From DATKUC01 sp964577375 (GTDB lineage Bacteria > Spirochaetota > Spirochaetia > DSM-27196 > DATKUC01), in NCBI GenBank assembly GCA_964577375.1, contig CAZNYW010000012.1, positions 1 through 64,000 on the forward strand: 64,000 bases of DNA, in the 5' to 3' direction. The position numbers were made by a program, and so were the translations under genes. Of the stretch, positions 7,984-16,197 are shown one piece after another. Within the stretch, counting starts at the first letter, position 1, and every line of letters starts with the position of its first letter. Under the pieces are notes generated by a model. It saw nothing but the letters and a program-made list of their open reading frames with translations, was not told the DNA's origin and made no database searches.

Positions 7984-8516
7984 CCGAAAACCGTGCGGTA
8001 TTTCTCGACCGGGACGGAGTGCTCATCGAGTCGGTGGTGGTGGATGGAAAGCCCTATCCGGCGCCGGATGTGGAGAGTGTCCGCCTCGTCGAGGGGGCAC
8101 AGGAGCTGTGCCGGAGGCTCGCCGCGGCAGGCTACCTTCTGGTGTGCGTGACCAATCAGCCCGATGTGGCGCGCGGCACCGCGAGGCGTGAAACCGTGGA
8201 AGCGATCAACAGCTTCATAGGCGAAAAGATCGGCATCGACCGCTTCGAGGTCTGCTACCATGACGATGCCGACGGCTGCGACTGCCGCAAGCCGAAACCG
8301 GGACTGCTCGTTGCGGCGGCCCGCGATCTCGGTATCGACCTCAGCCGCAGCTACATGATCGGCGACCGCTGGAAGGATGTCGAGGCCGGCAAACGTGCCG
8401 GCTGCCGGACCATATTTGTCGACTACTCGTACGACGAAACGATGCGAAGCGAGCCGGACTACCGCGTGAGGCGGGTCGCGGACGCCGCGGAAATCATACT
8501 GAACAACAAGGGGTGA
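7965..8516 (+). CDS. gmhB: Heptose bisphosphate phosphatase-like HAD protein
   Basis: A 183-residue histidinol-phosphatase-type HAD enzyme. FLDRDGVLIE (residues 13-22) holds the nucleophile and general acid aspartates, TNQPDV is motif II, CRKPKPG motif III, and IGDRWKDVEAG motif IV. A zinc loop of the GmhB type is visible as CYHDDADGCDCRKP. It would remove the C7 phosphate of heptose 1,7-bisphosphate. The ATG at 7965 overlaps the gmhA end by 19 nt; the homologous region begins directly after it, so no earlier start is needed. Confidence 0.85.
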   Translation: MGIGEIAENRAVFLDRDGVLIESVVVDGKPYPAPDVESVRLVEGAQELCRRLAAAGYLLVCVTNQPDVARGTARRETVEAINSFIGEKIGIDRFEVCYHDDADGCDCRKPKPGLLVAAARDLGIDLSRSYMIGDRWKDVEAGKRAGCRTIFVDYSYDETMRSEPDYRVRRVADAAEIILNNKG

Positions 8517-8521
8517 CCGAA

Positions 8522-9244
8522 ATGAATGTGAAATCGGTTCAGGAGCTCAAGACCAAGATCTTTGCAGACGGCGCGGACCGTGAAGGGATTCTCGCGCTCA
8601 ACCAGAAGCCCTACATCAAAGGGTTTACCACAAATCCCACACTGATGCGGAAGGCCGGCATCACCGACTACGAGAAGTTTGCCCGCACCATTCTCGCCGA
8701 CATTCGCGACAAGCCCTTCTCCTTCGAGGTCTTCGCCGACGACTTCGACACCATGTCGAAGCAGGCCGACATCATCGCCTCGTGGGGCGACAACGTCTAC
8801 GTCAAGATCCCCATCACCAACACCAAAGGCGAGTCTGCCCGCGACCTTATCCGGAGCCTCGCAGGCCGCGGCTACAAGCTGAACGTCACCGCAATGATGA
8901 CGGTCGAGCAGGCCGAGGGCATCATAGACTGCTTCGAGGGAAGCCCGTCGAGCTACATTTCGATCTTTGCGGGCCGCGTCGCCGACACCGGCCGCGATCC
9001 GGTCGCCATGATGGCGCGCGCGGTGGAGGTGCTCAAGCCGCACCGGAACCTCGAGCTCATCTGGGCGAGCCCGCGAGAGCTTCTCAACGTCTTTCACGCC
9101 GACAGCGTCGGCTGCCACATTATCACCGTCACCCACGACATCCTGAAAAAGCTCGACCTCGTGGGCAAGGATCTCGATGAGTACTCGCTCGACACGGTGA
9201 AGATGTTCTACGAAGACGGTCAGAAATCAGGGTTCCGGCTCTAG
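8522..9244 (+). CDS. tal: Transaldolase (short TalC-like form)
   Basis: A 240-residue class I aldolase. FTTNPTLMRKAG (residues 35-46) and VYVKIPITNTKG with the Schiff-base lysine at about residue 95 are transaldolase signatures. It exchanges dihydroxyacetone units between ketose and aldose phosphates and so can form sedoheptulose 7-phosphate, the substrate of GmhA. ATG 8522 follows AAGGGG with an 8-nt gap; a GTG at 8513 overlapping the gmhB stop is a possible earlier start. A palindrome copy begins 3 nt after the stop. Confidence 0.85.
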   Translation: MNVKSVQELKTKIFADGADREGILALNQKPYIKGFTTNPTLMRKAGITDYEKFARTILADIRDKPFSFEVFADDFDTMSKQADIIASWGDNVYVKIPITNTKGESARDLIRSLAGRGYKLNVTAMMTVEQAEGIIDCFEGSPSSYISIFAGRVADTGRDPVAMMARAVEVLKPHRNLELIWASPRELLNVFHADSVGCHIITVTHDILKKLDLVGKDLDEYSLDTVKMFYEDGQKSGFRL

Positions 9245-9247
9245 GGT

Positions 9248-9384
9248 GGTATAAAGAAGCTTGTTGATGCCGCGCGGCCAATTACGCGCGGTGTCTACAG
9301 TTGGCCTGCCGCGGCCGGGAATTTCCAGCTAAAGTGCTCCGCTGCAAACAAATAGCGCTATTTATCAACAGGCTCGCTGATACT
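9248..9384. repeat. 137-bp paired palindrome element, copy 1
   Basis: Left unit 9248-9269 (GGTATAAAG to GTTGATG) and right unit 9363-9384 (TATCAACAGG to TGATACT) are inverted relative to each other and enclose a 93-nt linker. The linker aligns without gaps to the reverse complement of the linker at 22008-22100 (59 of 93 positions identical by hand count, best over the central 42 nt). It lies between convergent tal and the EamA gene and contains the end of the latter, including its stop. A GC hairpin CCGCGCG/CGCGCGG is inside the linker. Confidence 0.8.
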
Positions 9385-10293
9385 CTTTTCGGAATCCGGG
9401 CCGAAGGGCCAGTCGGTGGGGAGGTTCACCGCCGTCGCAGGCTCGGCGGGCATAAGCTCCGCTGCTGCAGGGCGCGGTGCCCCCGCGAGGAAGACGCCGC
9501 CGGTTGTCAGAAGCATGCCGATGAGCTTCCATGCGGTTAGCGGGAAGCCGGGCATGGCGAGAAGCGGCACGATCAGCGGCATGAGCACGTACAGCGCCGC
9601 ATGAAAGGGCGCGATCACCGATGCGTCGGCCTTGCGATGGAAGCCCCACTGTACCGTGAAAAACGCCCCTGAGCCGAAGAAAAAGCTCGCGATAAAGGGG
9701 AGCCGACCCGCCGGATTCTGCGGAAGAAGGCCTACCACACCGCCGAACTGCTGGCCGATGCCTTTGAGCACCGGGTCAAGACCGCCCAGCCCGCCCGCGA
9801 GAATCCCGAAAGCGACTCCGATGAGCCACTTCGACTTACCCCGGAGCGTCAGCAGAAGTCCTGAGAAAACCACCACAAGAAAGGTTCCGATAAAGATCCA
9901 CACGGTGGTAAGGCTGATGTTGGACAGCGATTTTACCGGGTTGACGATCCCGTCGTAGCCGAGCACGAGCGTCCCCGCGATCAGAATGATCGCGCCCACA
10001 TAGTGGCGCTTGGTGACCTGCTCCTTCAGCACGATGCGCGAAGTGATCATCAGTGCGATGATTCCCAGTCCGAACATCGATGTGGCGTAGGAGGGCGGCG
10101 CAAACTCGTTCGCGAGCATGATCCAGATGAAGCTCGTGTTGTTGAGCATGAATCCGGACCAGTAGATGACCTGTCTGCGAAGGGACTTCTCCCCGCCGGT
10201 GACGGCATGGATGCCGAAGCGCTGCATCACTTTGGCGAAATGGATGGCGAGAGTGTTGGCTATGCCAAAGAGGAGCGCAACGAGCTGATTCAT
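9358..10293 (-). CDS. EamA/DMT-family transporter
   Basis: A 311-residue integral membrane protein with about ten hydrophobic segments in two similar halves, the EamA (drug/metabolite transporter) pattern. The first half ends in ITSRIVLKEQVTKRHYVGAIILIAGTLVLGYDG, a typical domain junction. The substrate is unknown; its place inside the heptose cluster on the opposite strand does not prove a link. The last codons (SEPVDK) are written inside the palindrome element, so the C-terminal tail after the last membrane segment is element-derived. Confidence 0.75.
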   Translation of the reverse strand: MNQLVALLFGIANTLAIHFAKVMQRFGIHAVTGGEKSLRRQVIYWSGFMLNNTSFIWIMLANEFAPPSYATSMFGLGIIALMITSRIVLKEQVTKRHYVGAIILIAGTLVLGYDGIVNPVKSLSNISLTTVWIFIGTFLVVVFSGLLLTLRGKSKWLIGVAFGILAGGLGGLDPVLKGIGQQFGGVVGLLPQNPAGRLPFIASFFFGSGAFFTVQWGFHRKADASVIAPFHAALYVLMPLIVPLLAMPGFPLTAWKLIGMLLTTGGVFLAGAPRPAAAELMPAEPATAVNLPTDWPFGPDSEKSISEPVDK

Positions 10294-10517
10294 AGGGTTC
10301 CGTAACGCTGAAGTGTAGCCGACTATGCAGGCTTAGTCTACTTTGATACGTTAGCAGCAACCTGATTGCTCGCGCGCCGCGCGAGCGAGCCGCGCACGGA
10401 GCGTTTCCGCAGGGTCTTCCCGAGGACCGAGCGAAGTGCGCGGGCTCGCGTCAGCAGGCGCGTACTGCGGCCGTCCGGCTGCTGCTGCGAACGTATCAGA
10501 GGAAGCTGGAGGTAGAG
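10294..10517. other. Divergent intergenic region, EamA/hddA
   Basis: 224 nt between divergent genes. It holds a strong hairpin, GCTCGCGC (10368-10375) and GCGCGAGC (10379-10386) with a 3-nt loop, not followed by T residues. No clear promoter hexamers are visible. AGAGGAAGCTGGAGG just before 10518 supplies the hddA ribosome site. Confidence 0.4.
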
Positions 10518-11510
10518 ATGATCATCACTAGGACGCCGTTTCGGATCACACTTGGCGGGGGCGGAACCGATCTGCCTTCCTACTACGAAAAGTACGGCGG
10601 CTTTCTCGTCAGCGCAGCGGTGAACGGGTACATGTACATTCTGGTGAACAAGCGGTTCGAATCGAACTACCAGATCAAGTACTCGAAGACCGAGACAGTG
10701 GAAACGGTCGACGAGATCGTACATCCCATCGTTCGCGAGTCGCTGCGGATGCTTGAGATCGACCGCGGCATCGAAATCATGTCGATGGCCGACCTGCCGG
10801 CCGAGAGCGGCCTGGGCAGCTCGGGGAGCTTCGCGGTCGGGCTTCTGAATGCGCTTCATACCTTCAAGCGGCAATGGCGGTCGCCGCAGGATCTGGCCGA
10901 GGAGGCGTTCCATATCGAGGCGGAGATTCTGAAGGAACCGGTCGGCAAGCAGGATCAGTACATCGCCGCCTACGGCGGGATCATCAGCATGGACATCGCC
11001 ACCGACGGCAAGGTGGCCGTCAAGCAGTATCAGTTCGGACCGGACGTGATGGACAAGTTCGAATCGAACTGCATGTACTTCCACACAGGGATCCGACGCA
11101 AGTCTTCGGCGGTTCTCACGCACCAGACGAAGTCGGTTTCGAAAAACGATGCTGTGGTGGTCGATTCGATGCATCAGATCAAGGAGATCGGCCGGGAGTG
11201 CATCAAAAAGCTCGAGGCGGGCGACGTGGACTGGTTCGGTGAATCGCTGCACATGCACTGGGAGATCAAGAAGCGGATCTCATCGAATATGTCCGATCCC
11301 AAGATCGACGGCTGGTATGAGATTGCGCGGAAGAACGGTGCCCTGGGCGGCAAGATCATCGGCGCAGGCGGGGGCGGCTTCCTGATGGTCTACTGTCCCG
11401 ACTCCCGCGACCGCTCGCGGATGAGAAAGGCGATGAAGGAAGAGGGACTGAACGAGGTGCGCTTCAGGATCGACAACGAGGGCACCAAACCGATCGCGAA
11501 TATCAACTAG
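10518..11510 (+). CDS. hddA: D-glycero-D-manno-heptose 7-phosphate kinase-like GHMP kinase
   Basis: A 330-residue GHMP kinase. The N-terminus IITRTPFRITLGGGGTDLPSYY is typical of HddA/FkgA-type sugar kinases, the ATP loop is PAESGLGSSGSFAVG at residues 94-108, and GGKIIGAGGGGFLMV is the C-terminal motif 3. With GmhA, GmhB and an HddC-like enzyme close by it is best read as the heptose 7-phosphate 1-kinase. The distance from tal and the intervening opposite-strand gene suggest its own promoter. A palindrome copy begins 2 nt after the stop. Confidence 0.82.
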   Translation: MIITRTPFRITLGGGGTDLPSYYEKYGGFLVSAAVNGYMYILVNKRFESNYQIKYSKTETVETVDEIVHPIVRESLRMLEIDRGIEIMSMADLPAESGLGSSGSFAVGLLNALHTFKRQWRSPQDLAEEAFHIEAEILKEPVGKQDQYIAAYGGIISMDIATDGKVAVKQYQFGPDVMDKFESNCMYFHTGIRRKSSAVLTHQTKSVSKNDAVVVDSMHQIKEIGRECIKKLEAGDVDWFGESLHMHWEIKKRISSNMSDPKIDGWYEIARKNGALGGKIIGAGGGGFLMVYCPDSRDRSRMRKAMKEEGLNEVRFRIDNEGTKPIANIN

Positions 11511-11512
11511 CC

Positions 11513-11534
11513 TGTATAAGGAAGCGTGTTGATT
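11513..11534 (+). repeat. Dispersed palindrome, single copy after hddA
   Basis: A 22-bp copy (TGTATAAGGAAGC to GTTGATT) lying 2 nt after the hddA stop in the same sense as that gene. It has no inverted partner within 150 bp; the convergent HMG-CoA synthase gene ends 13 nt further on. Confidence 0.7.
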
Positions 11535-11546
11535 CTCCCGCCGATT

Positions 11547-12971
11547 CTACCGGCGCACGGCGTCCGCGGTAGCCTTTTGCTCGGCCTCTCCGGCCTGAGC
11601 CTCGCCGTCGGTGACGACATTCGGATTCCCGTAGGCGTATTCGCGGTAGCCGTCGCTTCTGATTTTCCGGAGATAGAAGGTTTCGCCGCCTTCTTGATTG
11701 CCAGCGCTGCGTGTCGACGAATCGTCGGCCATTTCGACCTCTGGGGCAGCGCTGTTCCGCAGCACATCGTCGGTGACCGGCGTCTCCTCCTCGGAGAGGT
11801 CGGCCCGCGCCATCCACATTTCGTAGTCTCTGATCGACGCACGGTCTCCCCGGCCGACGAGGTCCTCCGGCCAGGAGCGAATCACCGACGGCGCTTCCTT
11901 TGAAACGCGGGCGCCGATGAGGATCATCGTGTTTCCCGAGCCATATGAGCCGATAAGGACTGATTTGCCGACGATTCCTTCGCCTTCGGCCCGATAGCGT
12001 TCGAGCAGGAGGGATGCCAGGTTGATGTACACCGATGCGGTGTAGGTGTTGCCGGTGTCAGCGATGGGTTCGAGCGCGTTATAGAAGCCTCCCCGCTCCA
12101 GATGAGCCCGGGCGTTGGCAAGATTCATCTGCGCATACTGCTCGAACATCTTCTCCAGCGCAAGTCCGGGCATGTTCCGGAACGGCGCGTGCAGCACAAA
12201 GTAATCGGTGTTGAGCAAGAGCTCGCGGATCGACATGTCGTGCCTTTTCGCGTAATCGTCGAGCGCACCCTGCAGATTGTTGCGGTAGCACTGCATCGAA
12301 TACTGCCCCTTCACGCGCGCGGTAACGGAGCCGAGCGGCCGGAAGAAATCGTCCACATCCTCGGAGCAGTATCCGGGCGCCGCAAGGTCGAGCTCGAGAA
12401 GCTTCGGGTTCTGTTCAACAATTATCGCAGCAGCCCCTGCGCCCTGGGTCACCTCTGCGGTGGATTTTCCCTCGTAACGGGCGATGTCGCTTGCGGTGAC
12501 CACGCCGAACTCGTCATGCGCCGGGGAAAGGGCGAGGAGGGCTCCGGTTGTGATGATTCCGGCAGTGGCGCCGGCACAGGCGTGCTGCAGCTGATAACTT
12601 GCAATGGAGTTGGGCAGCGCGAATCCGGCGCTGTTGAGCATCCCCTGGACATAGGCCGATACCGGTTTCGAATGGTCGATTCCTGTCTCGGTGCCGGACA
12701 CAAGGTATCGAAGGCCCGAATCATTACCGGACTTTTCTGAACGCCGGCGGCGGAGAAGCTCCGCTGCCGCGGACGCCGCCATGGTGGCGCTGTCCTCCCA
12801 GGGCCGCGGGAACCGAATTGCCCGCTGGCCGGTTGTCCTCAGCGCCCTCTCGAAGTGGCGGGCGAGGTTTGGAATTGTTCTCACGCGATAAGCCGCAAGG
12901 GAAACGAGGTCCATTCTTTGATTTGGTACGTAAACCGCAATGTCGCTTATTCCAACGGTGCGTGGTGTCAC
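11547..12971 (-). CDS. Hydroxymethylglutaryl-CoA synthase family protein
   Basis: A 474-residue thiolase-fold enzyme. The nucleophile is C132 in LQHACAGATAGI, the general-base glutamate E95 in SGTETGIDHSK, the active-site histidine lies in FVLHAPFRNMP, and the C-terminal GSYGSGNTM motif is present. HMG-CoA synthase condenses acetyl-CoA with acetoacetyl-CoA, feeding the mevalonate route to isoprenoids used by some spirochaetes. About 75 polar residues after the fold are unusual. The start is GTG 12971 with GGAGG 8 nt upstream. No other mevalonate gene is in the window. Confidence 0.8.
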   Translation of the reverse strand: MTPRTVGISDIAVYVPNQRMDLVSLAAYRVRTIPNLARHFERALRTTGQRAIRFPRPWEDSATMAASAAAELLRRRRSEKSGNDSGLRYLVSGTETGIDHSKPVSAYVQGMLNSAGFALPNSIASYQLQHACAGATAGIITTGALLALSPAHDEFGVVTASDIARYEGKSTAEVTQGAGAAAIIVEQNPKLLELDLAAPGYCSEDVDDFFRPLGSVTARVKGQYSMQCYRNNLQGALDDYAKRHDMSIRELLLNTDYFVLHAPFRNMPGLALEKMFEQYAQMNLANARAHLERGGFYNALEPIADTGNTYTASVYINLASLLLERYRAEGEGIVGKSVLIGSYGSGNTMILIGARVSKEAPSVIRSWPEDLVGRGDRASIRDYEMWMARADLSEEETPVTDDVLRNSAAPEVEMADDSSTRSAGNQEGGETFYLRKIRSDGYREYAYGNPNVVTDGEAQAGEAEQKATADAVRR

Positions 12972-13096
12972 TATTCGACCTCCGTAGGCCAGGCCGCGGA
13001 GCAGTATTGGAAAGTCGGGCCGGGCGAACCAGATATATTGTTAAATGTACCAAATCAACTTTGCCGTGTAAAGTACTCTGCTTGCGGTACGCCGGC

Positions 13097-13504
13097 TCAT
13101 TTCGATTTGGCAAGCTTCAGACCGTGTTCTTTGTACTCTCCGAGCCTTTTGTCTGCGCTGATTAATGTGAGATTGTTGCGAATGCATTGCCATACCAGAA
13201 GCCGCTCGAATGGATCCTGATTAACTGCACTGGCCGGTAGCCTGTATGATGAGATGAGGTCCTCTTCCACTATATCGAAGACCTCGTAGCCAGCCTCCGA
13301 AGCCGCTTCCATCAGAGCCCCCGGGGTCGTGCCCTTCAGCTGAAGCTTTCCCAGTTGATACTTCAGTGCGATCTCCCAACAGGTGACCTTGCTCACGTAC
13401 TTTGTCGATTGAGGATCGAGCAGAGCCGCCCGGTGACCGGGAAGCATTTTTGCCGGTTCCAGCAGGCTCCAGATGAGGTAATGAGAATCCACCAGGTAGT
13501 TCAC
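13097..13504 (-). CDS. PIN-domain toxin (VapC-like)
   Basis: A 135-residue PIN-domain protein with acidic residues at D6, E44, D97 and D118, the usual four-carboxylate metal site, in LVDSHYLIWSL, VTCWEIALKYQLGKL, NQDPFERLLVWQ and LISADKRL. Such proteins are Mg-dependent ribonucleases. Its ATG overlaps the stop of the upstream antitoxin gene, the usual arrangement for these operons. It looks intact. Confidence 0.88.
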   Translation of the reverse strand: MNYLVDSHYLIWSLLEPAKMLPGHRAALLDPQSTKYVSKVTCWEIALKYQLGKLQLKGTTPGALMEAASEAGYEVFDIVEEDLISSYRLPASAVNQDPFERLLVWQCIRNNLTLISADKRLGEYKEHGLKLAKSK

Positions 13505-13731
13505 TTGCCGACAAGCTCCTCGCCAGTCATGTCAAAATCTTCGGCAAACTCATATGAGGCTTTTCCTTCCAGAAGACCAATTCGAACGGCATTTGTTGCT
13601 TTGTATTCATCATAGGGAACAATCACTGCGACGTTCCGTTTGCTTTTCCCGTAAGAGACAACGATTTTCTCGCCCTGTTTGACTCGTTCAATGACTTCAG
13701 AGAACTTGCTCTTCAATTCGCCGATCTGCAT
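13501..13731 (-). CDS. Phd/YefM-type antitoxin
   Basis: A 76-residue protein beginning MQIGELKSKFSEVIERVKQGE, which matches the Phd/YefM DNA-binding fold, with an acidic C-terminal tail (EFAEDFDMTGEEL) that would wrap the toxin. I chose ATG 13731 because the family fold starts there; the open frame extends 39 codons further upstream without resembling any domain. It probably represses its own operon with the PIN toxin. Confidence 0.82.
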   Translation of the reverse strand: MQIGELKSKFSEVIERVKQGEKIVVSYGKSKRNVAVIVPYDEYKATNAVRIGLLEGKASYEFAEDFDMTGEELVGK

Positions 13732-13861
13732 CGTTTTCACAAGACAATGATAGCAGGGAGGCCCGTCCTTGTCAAGTTGACAAGAAAAGGGCGATGAGGC
13801 GAATGCCGGTGTTCTGGCGCAGAGCTGCGGAGCTTTCGAATCCGACAACCTGGCCGCGATT

Positions 13862-13883
13862 TATCCACACGCTTCTTTATACC
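13862..13883 (+). repeat. Dispersed palindrome at the break of a GGDEF gene
   Basis: A 22-bp copy (TATCCACACG to TTATACC) followed by TCA. The readable GGDEF homology begins within a few bases of its right end. It separates the Phd/PIN module from the truncated gene. Confidence 0.7.
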
Positions 13884-14201
13884 TCAATCAAGGCGGTCGC
13901 GCTCTCGATGAAGGCGAGTCTCCGCAGGGAGGACCTCTGCGCCCGATGGGGCGGTGAGGAGTTTCTGATCTGTCTGCCGAGCATTGAGCCTCAAAGTGCG
14001 GCCGTGGCGGCGGAGAAGATCCGCTCAGGCGTGGAGTCGCTGATAATCGAATACGATGGCGAGAAACTCTCCACCTCGATCAGCATCGGCGTGGCTCACT
14101 ACCGCGCGGAAGTCGATCTCGATGCGCTTATCAGGGACGCAGACCAGGCGATGATCGCGGCCAAGAGAGCGGGGAAAAACCGCGTCGTCGACGTCGGCTG
14201 A
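13884..14201 (+). pseudogene. 5'-truncated GGDEF (diguanylate cyclase) gene
   Basis: About 105 codons of a GGDEF domain: IKAVALSMKASLRREDLCARWGGEEF and later STSISIGVAHY and ALIRDADQAMIAAKRAGKNRV, the normal C-terminal half including the GGEEF active loop and an RxxD inhibitory site five residues before it. The expected first half (metal-binding DxDxFKxxND) is missing, and the homology stops at the palindrome. The open frame reaches back to 13794, but those residues look like nothing. The product would lack catalysis. Confidence 0.75.
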
Positions 14202-14213
14202 GAGTCGAAGCTT

Positions 14214-15710
14214 TCAATCGGATGCAAACTCGAAACCGCTGTGCCTCTGTTTTGCCTCGAACATCGCACTGTCGGCCCGCCTCAGGATTTGTTCCGACGT
14301 TTCTCCGGCGGGCGCGAAGAGGCAGATTCCCACGCTCGCGCTGATCATACACCGATTGCCGTCATATTCCAGCGGCCGGGAGACCGAGCGGATGAGCTTC
14401 TCGGCTACTGAGACAGCATCGGTGCGCTGATTCAAAAGCGGAGCAAGCAGGACGAACTCGTCACCGCCGATACGGTAGACGTTGTCGCTGGTTCGAAGCG
14501 AATCCCGCAGGCGGCCGGCAACTGTGACCAGCACGTGATCACCTGCTTCGTGTCCCAGCTCGTCGTTCACCCGCTTGAATCCGTCCAGATCGAGGTACAT
14601 CAGTGCGCAGGTGGAGCTCTCCGCGGCGCGCCGTTCGATCATCTGGCGCAAATCCTCGAACAGGGCCTTGCGATTGGGCAGCGAGGTGAGCGGATCGTGA
14701 TAGGCGAAGTACTTCAGCTCGTCCTCGACCTTCTTTCGTGTGCTGATGTCCCGCACGACGACAAAATCTGCAACTCTGCGCTGGTAGTGGATGAGCCCCG
14801 CACTGATCTCGACGGGGATCCGGAATCCCTCGCGGTTGAGGAGGACCGTCTCGTAGAGCTCGGGCGCGTTGCCGGTTCGCAGCCTGCGGGCGTACATCTC
14901 CTGAAGCCGGGAACGCTCGGCAGGATCCACATAGTTGACGTAACTTTCCCCGACAAGCTCGTCCTGCGAAAAACCAAGGATACGGCAGATGCGGTCGTTT
15001 GCGAGGACTATATTCTCACCGTTGAGAAGAACGATTCCGTCTGCCGCACTCTCGATGAGGGTCCTGTGGATGGACTCGCTCTCCTGGAGCTCCATCGAGA
15101 GTGCGCGAACTTCGGCGAGAGATCGTTCCAGCTCCCTGTGCCGCTGTTGAAGCTCGCCGAAGGTGCGGCTCCGCGTATACTCGAAGAAGAATGAGAGAAC
15201 GTAGGTGGCGAGAAGCGACAGAAGAATCGTAGCGATGAAGATCGACGAGTAGTGCGTCGGAAGTGCATGCACAATGCCCGTCATCACCAGAGTCAGAGCC
15301 ACGTAGACGCACAGAAAAAAGATTGAACCCTTTACAGTTCCGAGCAGGTAGAGCAGAAGCGGCGGGAGCGCAAAGAACCAAAGATAGGCATGAAGCCGCG
15401 GTTCGAAGAATACTAGAAGGTAAAATACAAAGAACGCGAGAGCCGACAGCCCGAGGTAGGTCGGGACCCTGGAGGCGATTCTGCGTCGCTGAAGGCCGAA
15501 GACAGCAGCGAGCGCTGCAATCATCCCGAAATCAACAGCCGCGAGAACCCATCTGCGGGAAATTGAATTCGTGACCACGAAGTAGACCAGTATGCTCATG
15601 CCCGCCACAAGCATCGCATTGGTCATCATCAGCTTTCTACTCGTGTCCGGTCCGACACCCTCGCCGGCGCCGCTCGTCAGAATGTTCCAGAGGATCGATT
15701 TGTCTCGCAT
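14214..15710 (-). CDS. Membrane PAS-GGDEF diguanylate cyclase
   Basis: A 498-residue protein: about six membrane segments in residues 28-178, a short coiled linker (185-210), a PAS domain (212-325, with LIESAADGIVLLNGENIVLANDRICRILGF), and a GGDEF domain (335-498) with GGDEF at 415-419. R406 and D409 form the RxxD product-inhibition site. It should make cyclic di-GMP from GTP in response to a signal sensed by the membrane or PAS part. It converges with the GGDEF remnant, with 12 nt between them. Confidence 0.9.
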   Translation of the reverse strand: MRDKSILWNILTSGAGEGVGPDTSRKLMMTNAMLVAGMSILVYFVVTNSISRRWVLAAVDFGMIAALAAVFGLQRRRIASRVPTYLGLSALAFFVFYLLVFFEPRLHAYLWFFALPPLLLYLLGTVKGSIFFLCVYVALTLVMTGIVHALPTHYSSIFIATILLSLLATYVLSFFFEYTRSRTFGELQQRHRELERSLAEVRALSMELQESESIHRTLIESAADGIVLLNGENIVLANDRICRILGFSQDELVGESYVNYVDPAERSRLQEMYARRLRTGNAPELYETVLLNREGFRIPVEISAGLIHYQRRVADFVVVRDISTRKKVEDELKYFAYHDPLTSLPNRKALFEDLRQMIERRAAESSTCALMYLDLDGFKRVNDELGHEAGDHVLVTVAGRLRDSLRTSDNVYRIGGDEFVLLAPLLNQRTDAVSVAEKLIRSVSRPLEYDGNRCMISASVGICLFAPAGETSEQILRRADSAMFEAKQRHSGFEFASD

Positions 15711-15799
15711 CAGGGTGTACCGGTTTTTTTACGGTAAACTATATCCCCATAATGGAAGCGAGTCCACCCGCCGCGCTGCCGGCACGAGGTGCGTGCGTG

Positions 15800-16051
15800 T
15801 CAGACGTAGATGTCGACGTGTTTTCCCAGATGTGAGGGAAGCCGGGGCTCCTCGTAGCGTTTCGCCATTCCGCCCTTTTCCTCGGTTTCCGATTCCGACT
15901 CTCCGGGAAGCTCTCCCGACCCGGACTCTTCTCCCACCGCGCCGGGCGCTTCGCTCGATCCTGCCTCTTCGGGCTCCGGCATGAACACTACATCGGCTTC
16001 ATTTCGCCATCGCGCCTCGGAGGTGTAGTCGATTTGTGGTGCTGCAATCAT
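15800..16051 (-). CDS. Small acidic hypothetical protein
   Basis: An 83-residue protein with no family that I recognise. Residues 24-60 are mainly Glu, Gly, Ser and Pro and are likely disordered; the ends are more ordered (IDYTSEARWRNEADVVF and LPSHLGKHVDIYV). The perfect AGGAGGTG ribosome site 7 nt before the ATG is the main support that it is expressed. No signal peptide or membrane segment is visible. It lies between the diguanylate cyclase and the CtaA-like gene. Confidence 0.6.
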   Translation of the reverse strand: MIAAPQIDYTSEARWRNEADVVFMPEPEEAGSSEAPGAVGEESGSGELPGESESETEEKGGMAKRYEEPRLPSHLGKHVDIYV

Positions 16052-16118
16052 TGCTGTTCACCTCCTCTGAGAAAAAGATAATAACAGTAGACAGAATATC
16101 CCAATCCGATCCCCTGGT

Positions 16119-16140
16119 GGTATCAAGAAGCCTGTTGATA
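16119..16140 (+). repeat. Dispersed palindrome upstream of the CtaA-like gene
   Basis: A 22-bp copy that equals the consensus at every position (GGTATCAAG to CTGTTGATA). With the inverted copy at 17011-17032 it brackets the single gene 16198-16986. Confidence 0.8.
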
Positions 16141-16197
16141 TTGCAAACCTCTTGCCACGCGGGTGAGAATCGTCGATCATACGGAGAAGGAAAGGGA

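Noticed and set aside
9270..9292. GC-rich hairpin after the transaldolase gene as a terminator
   Set aside because: It lies inside the linker of the 137-bp element, has no T tract and is not conserved in the second copy.
13861..13869. A perfect DnaA box TTATCCACA, as part of a replication origin
   Set aside because: It is a single site inside one palindrome copy; no cluster of boxes, AT-rich unwinding region or dnaA/dnaN gene is near.
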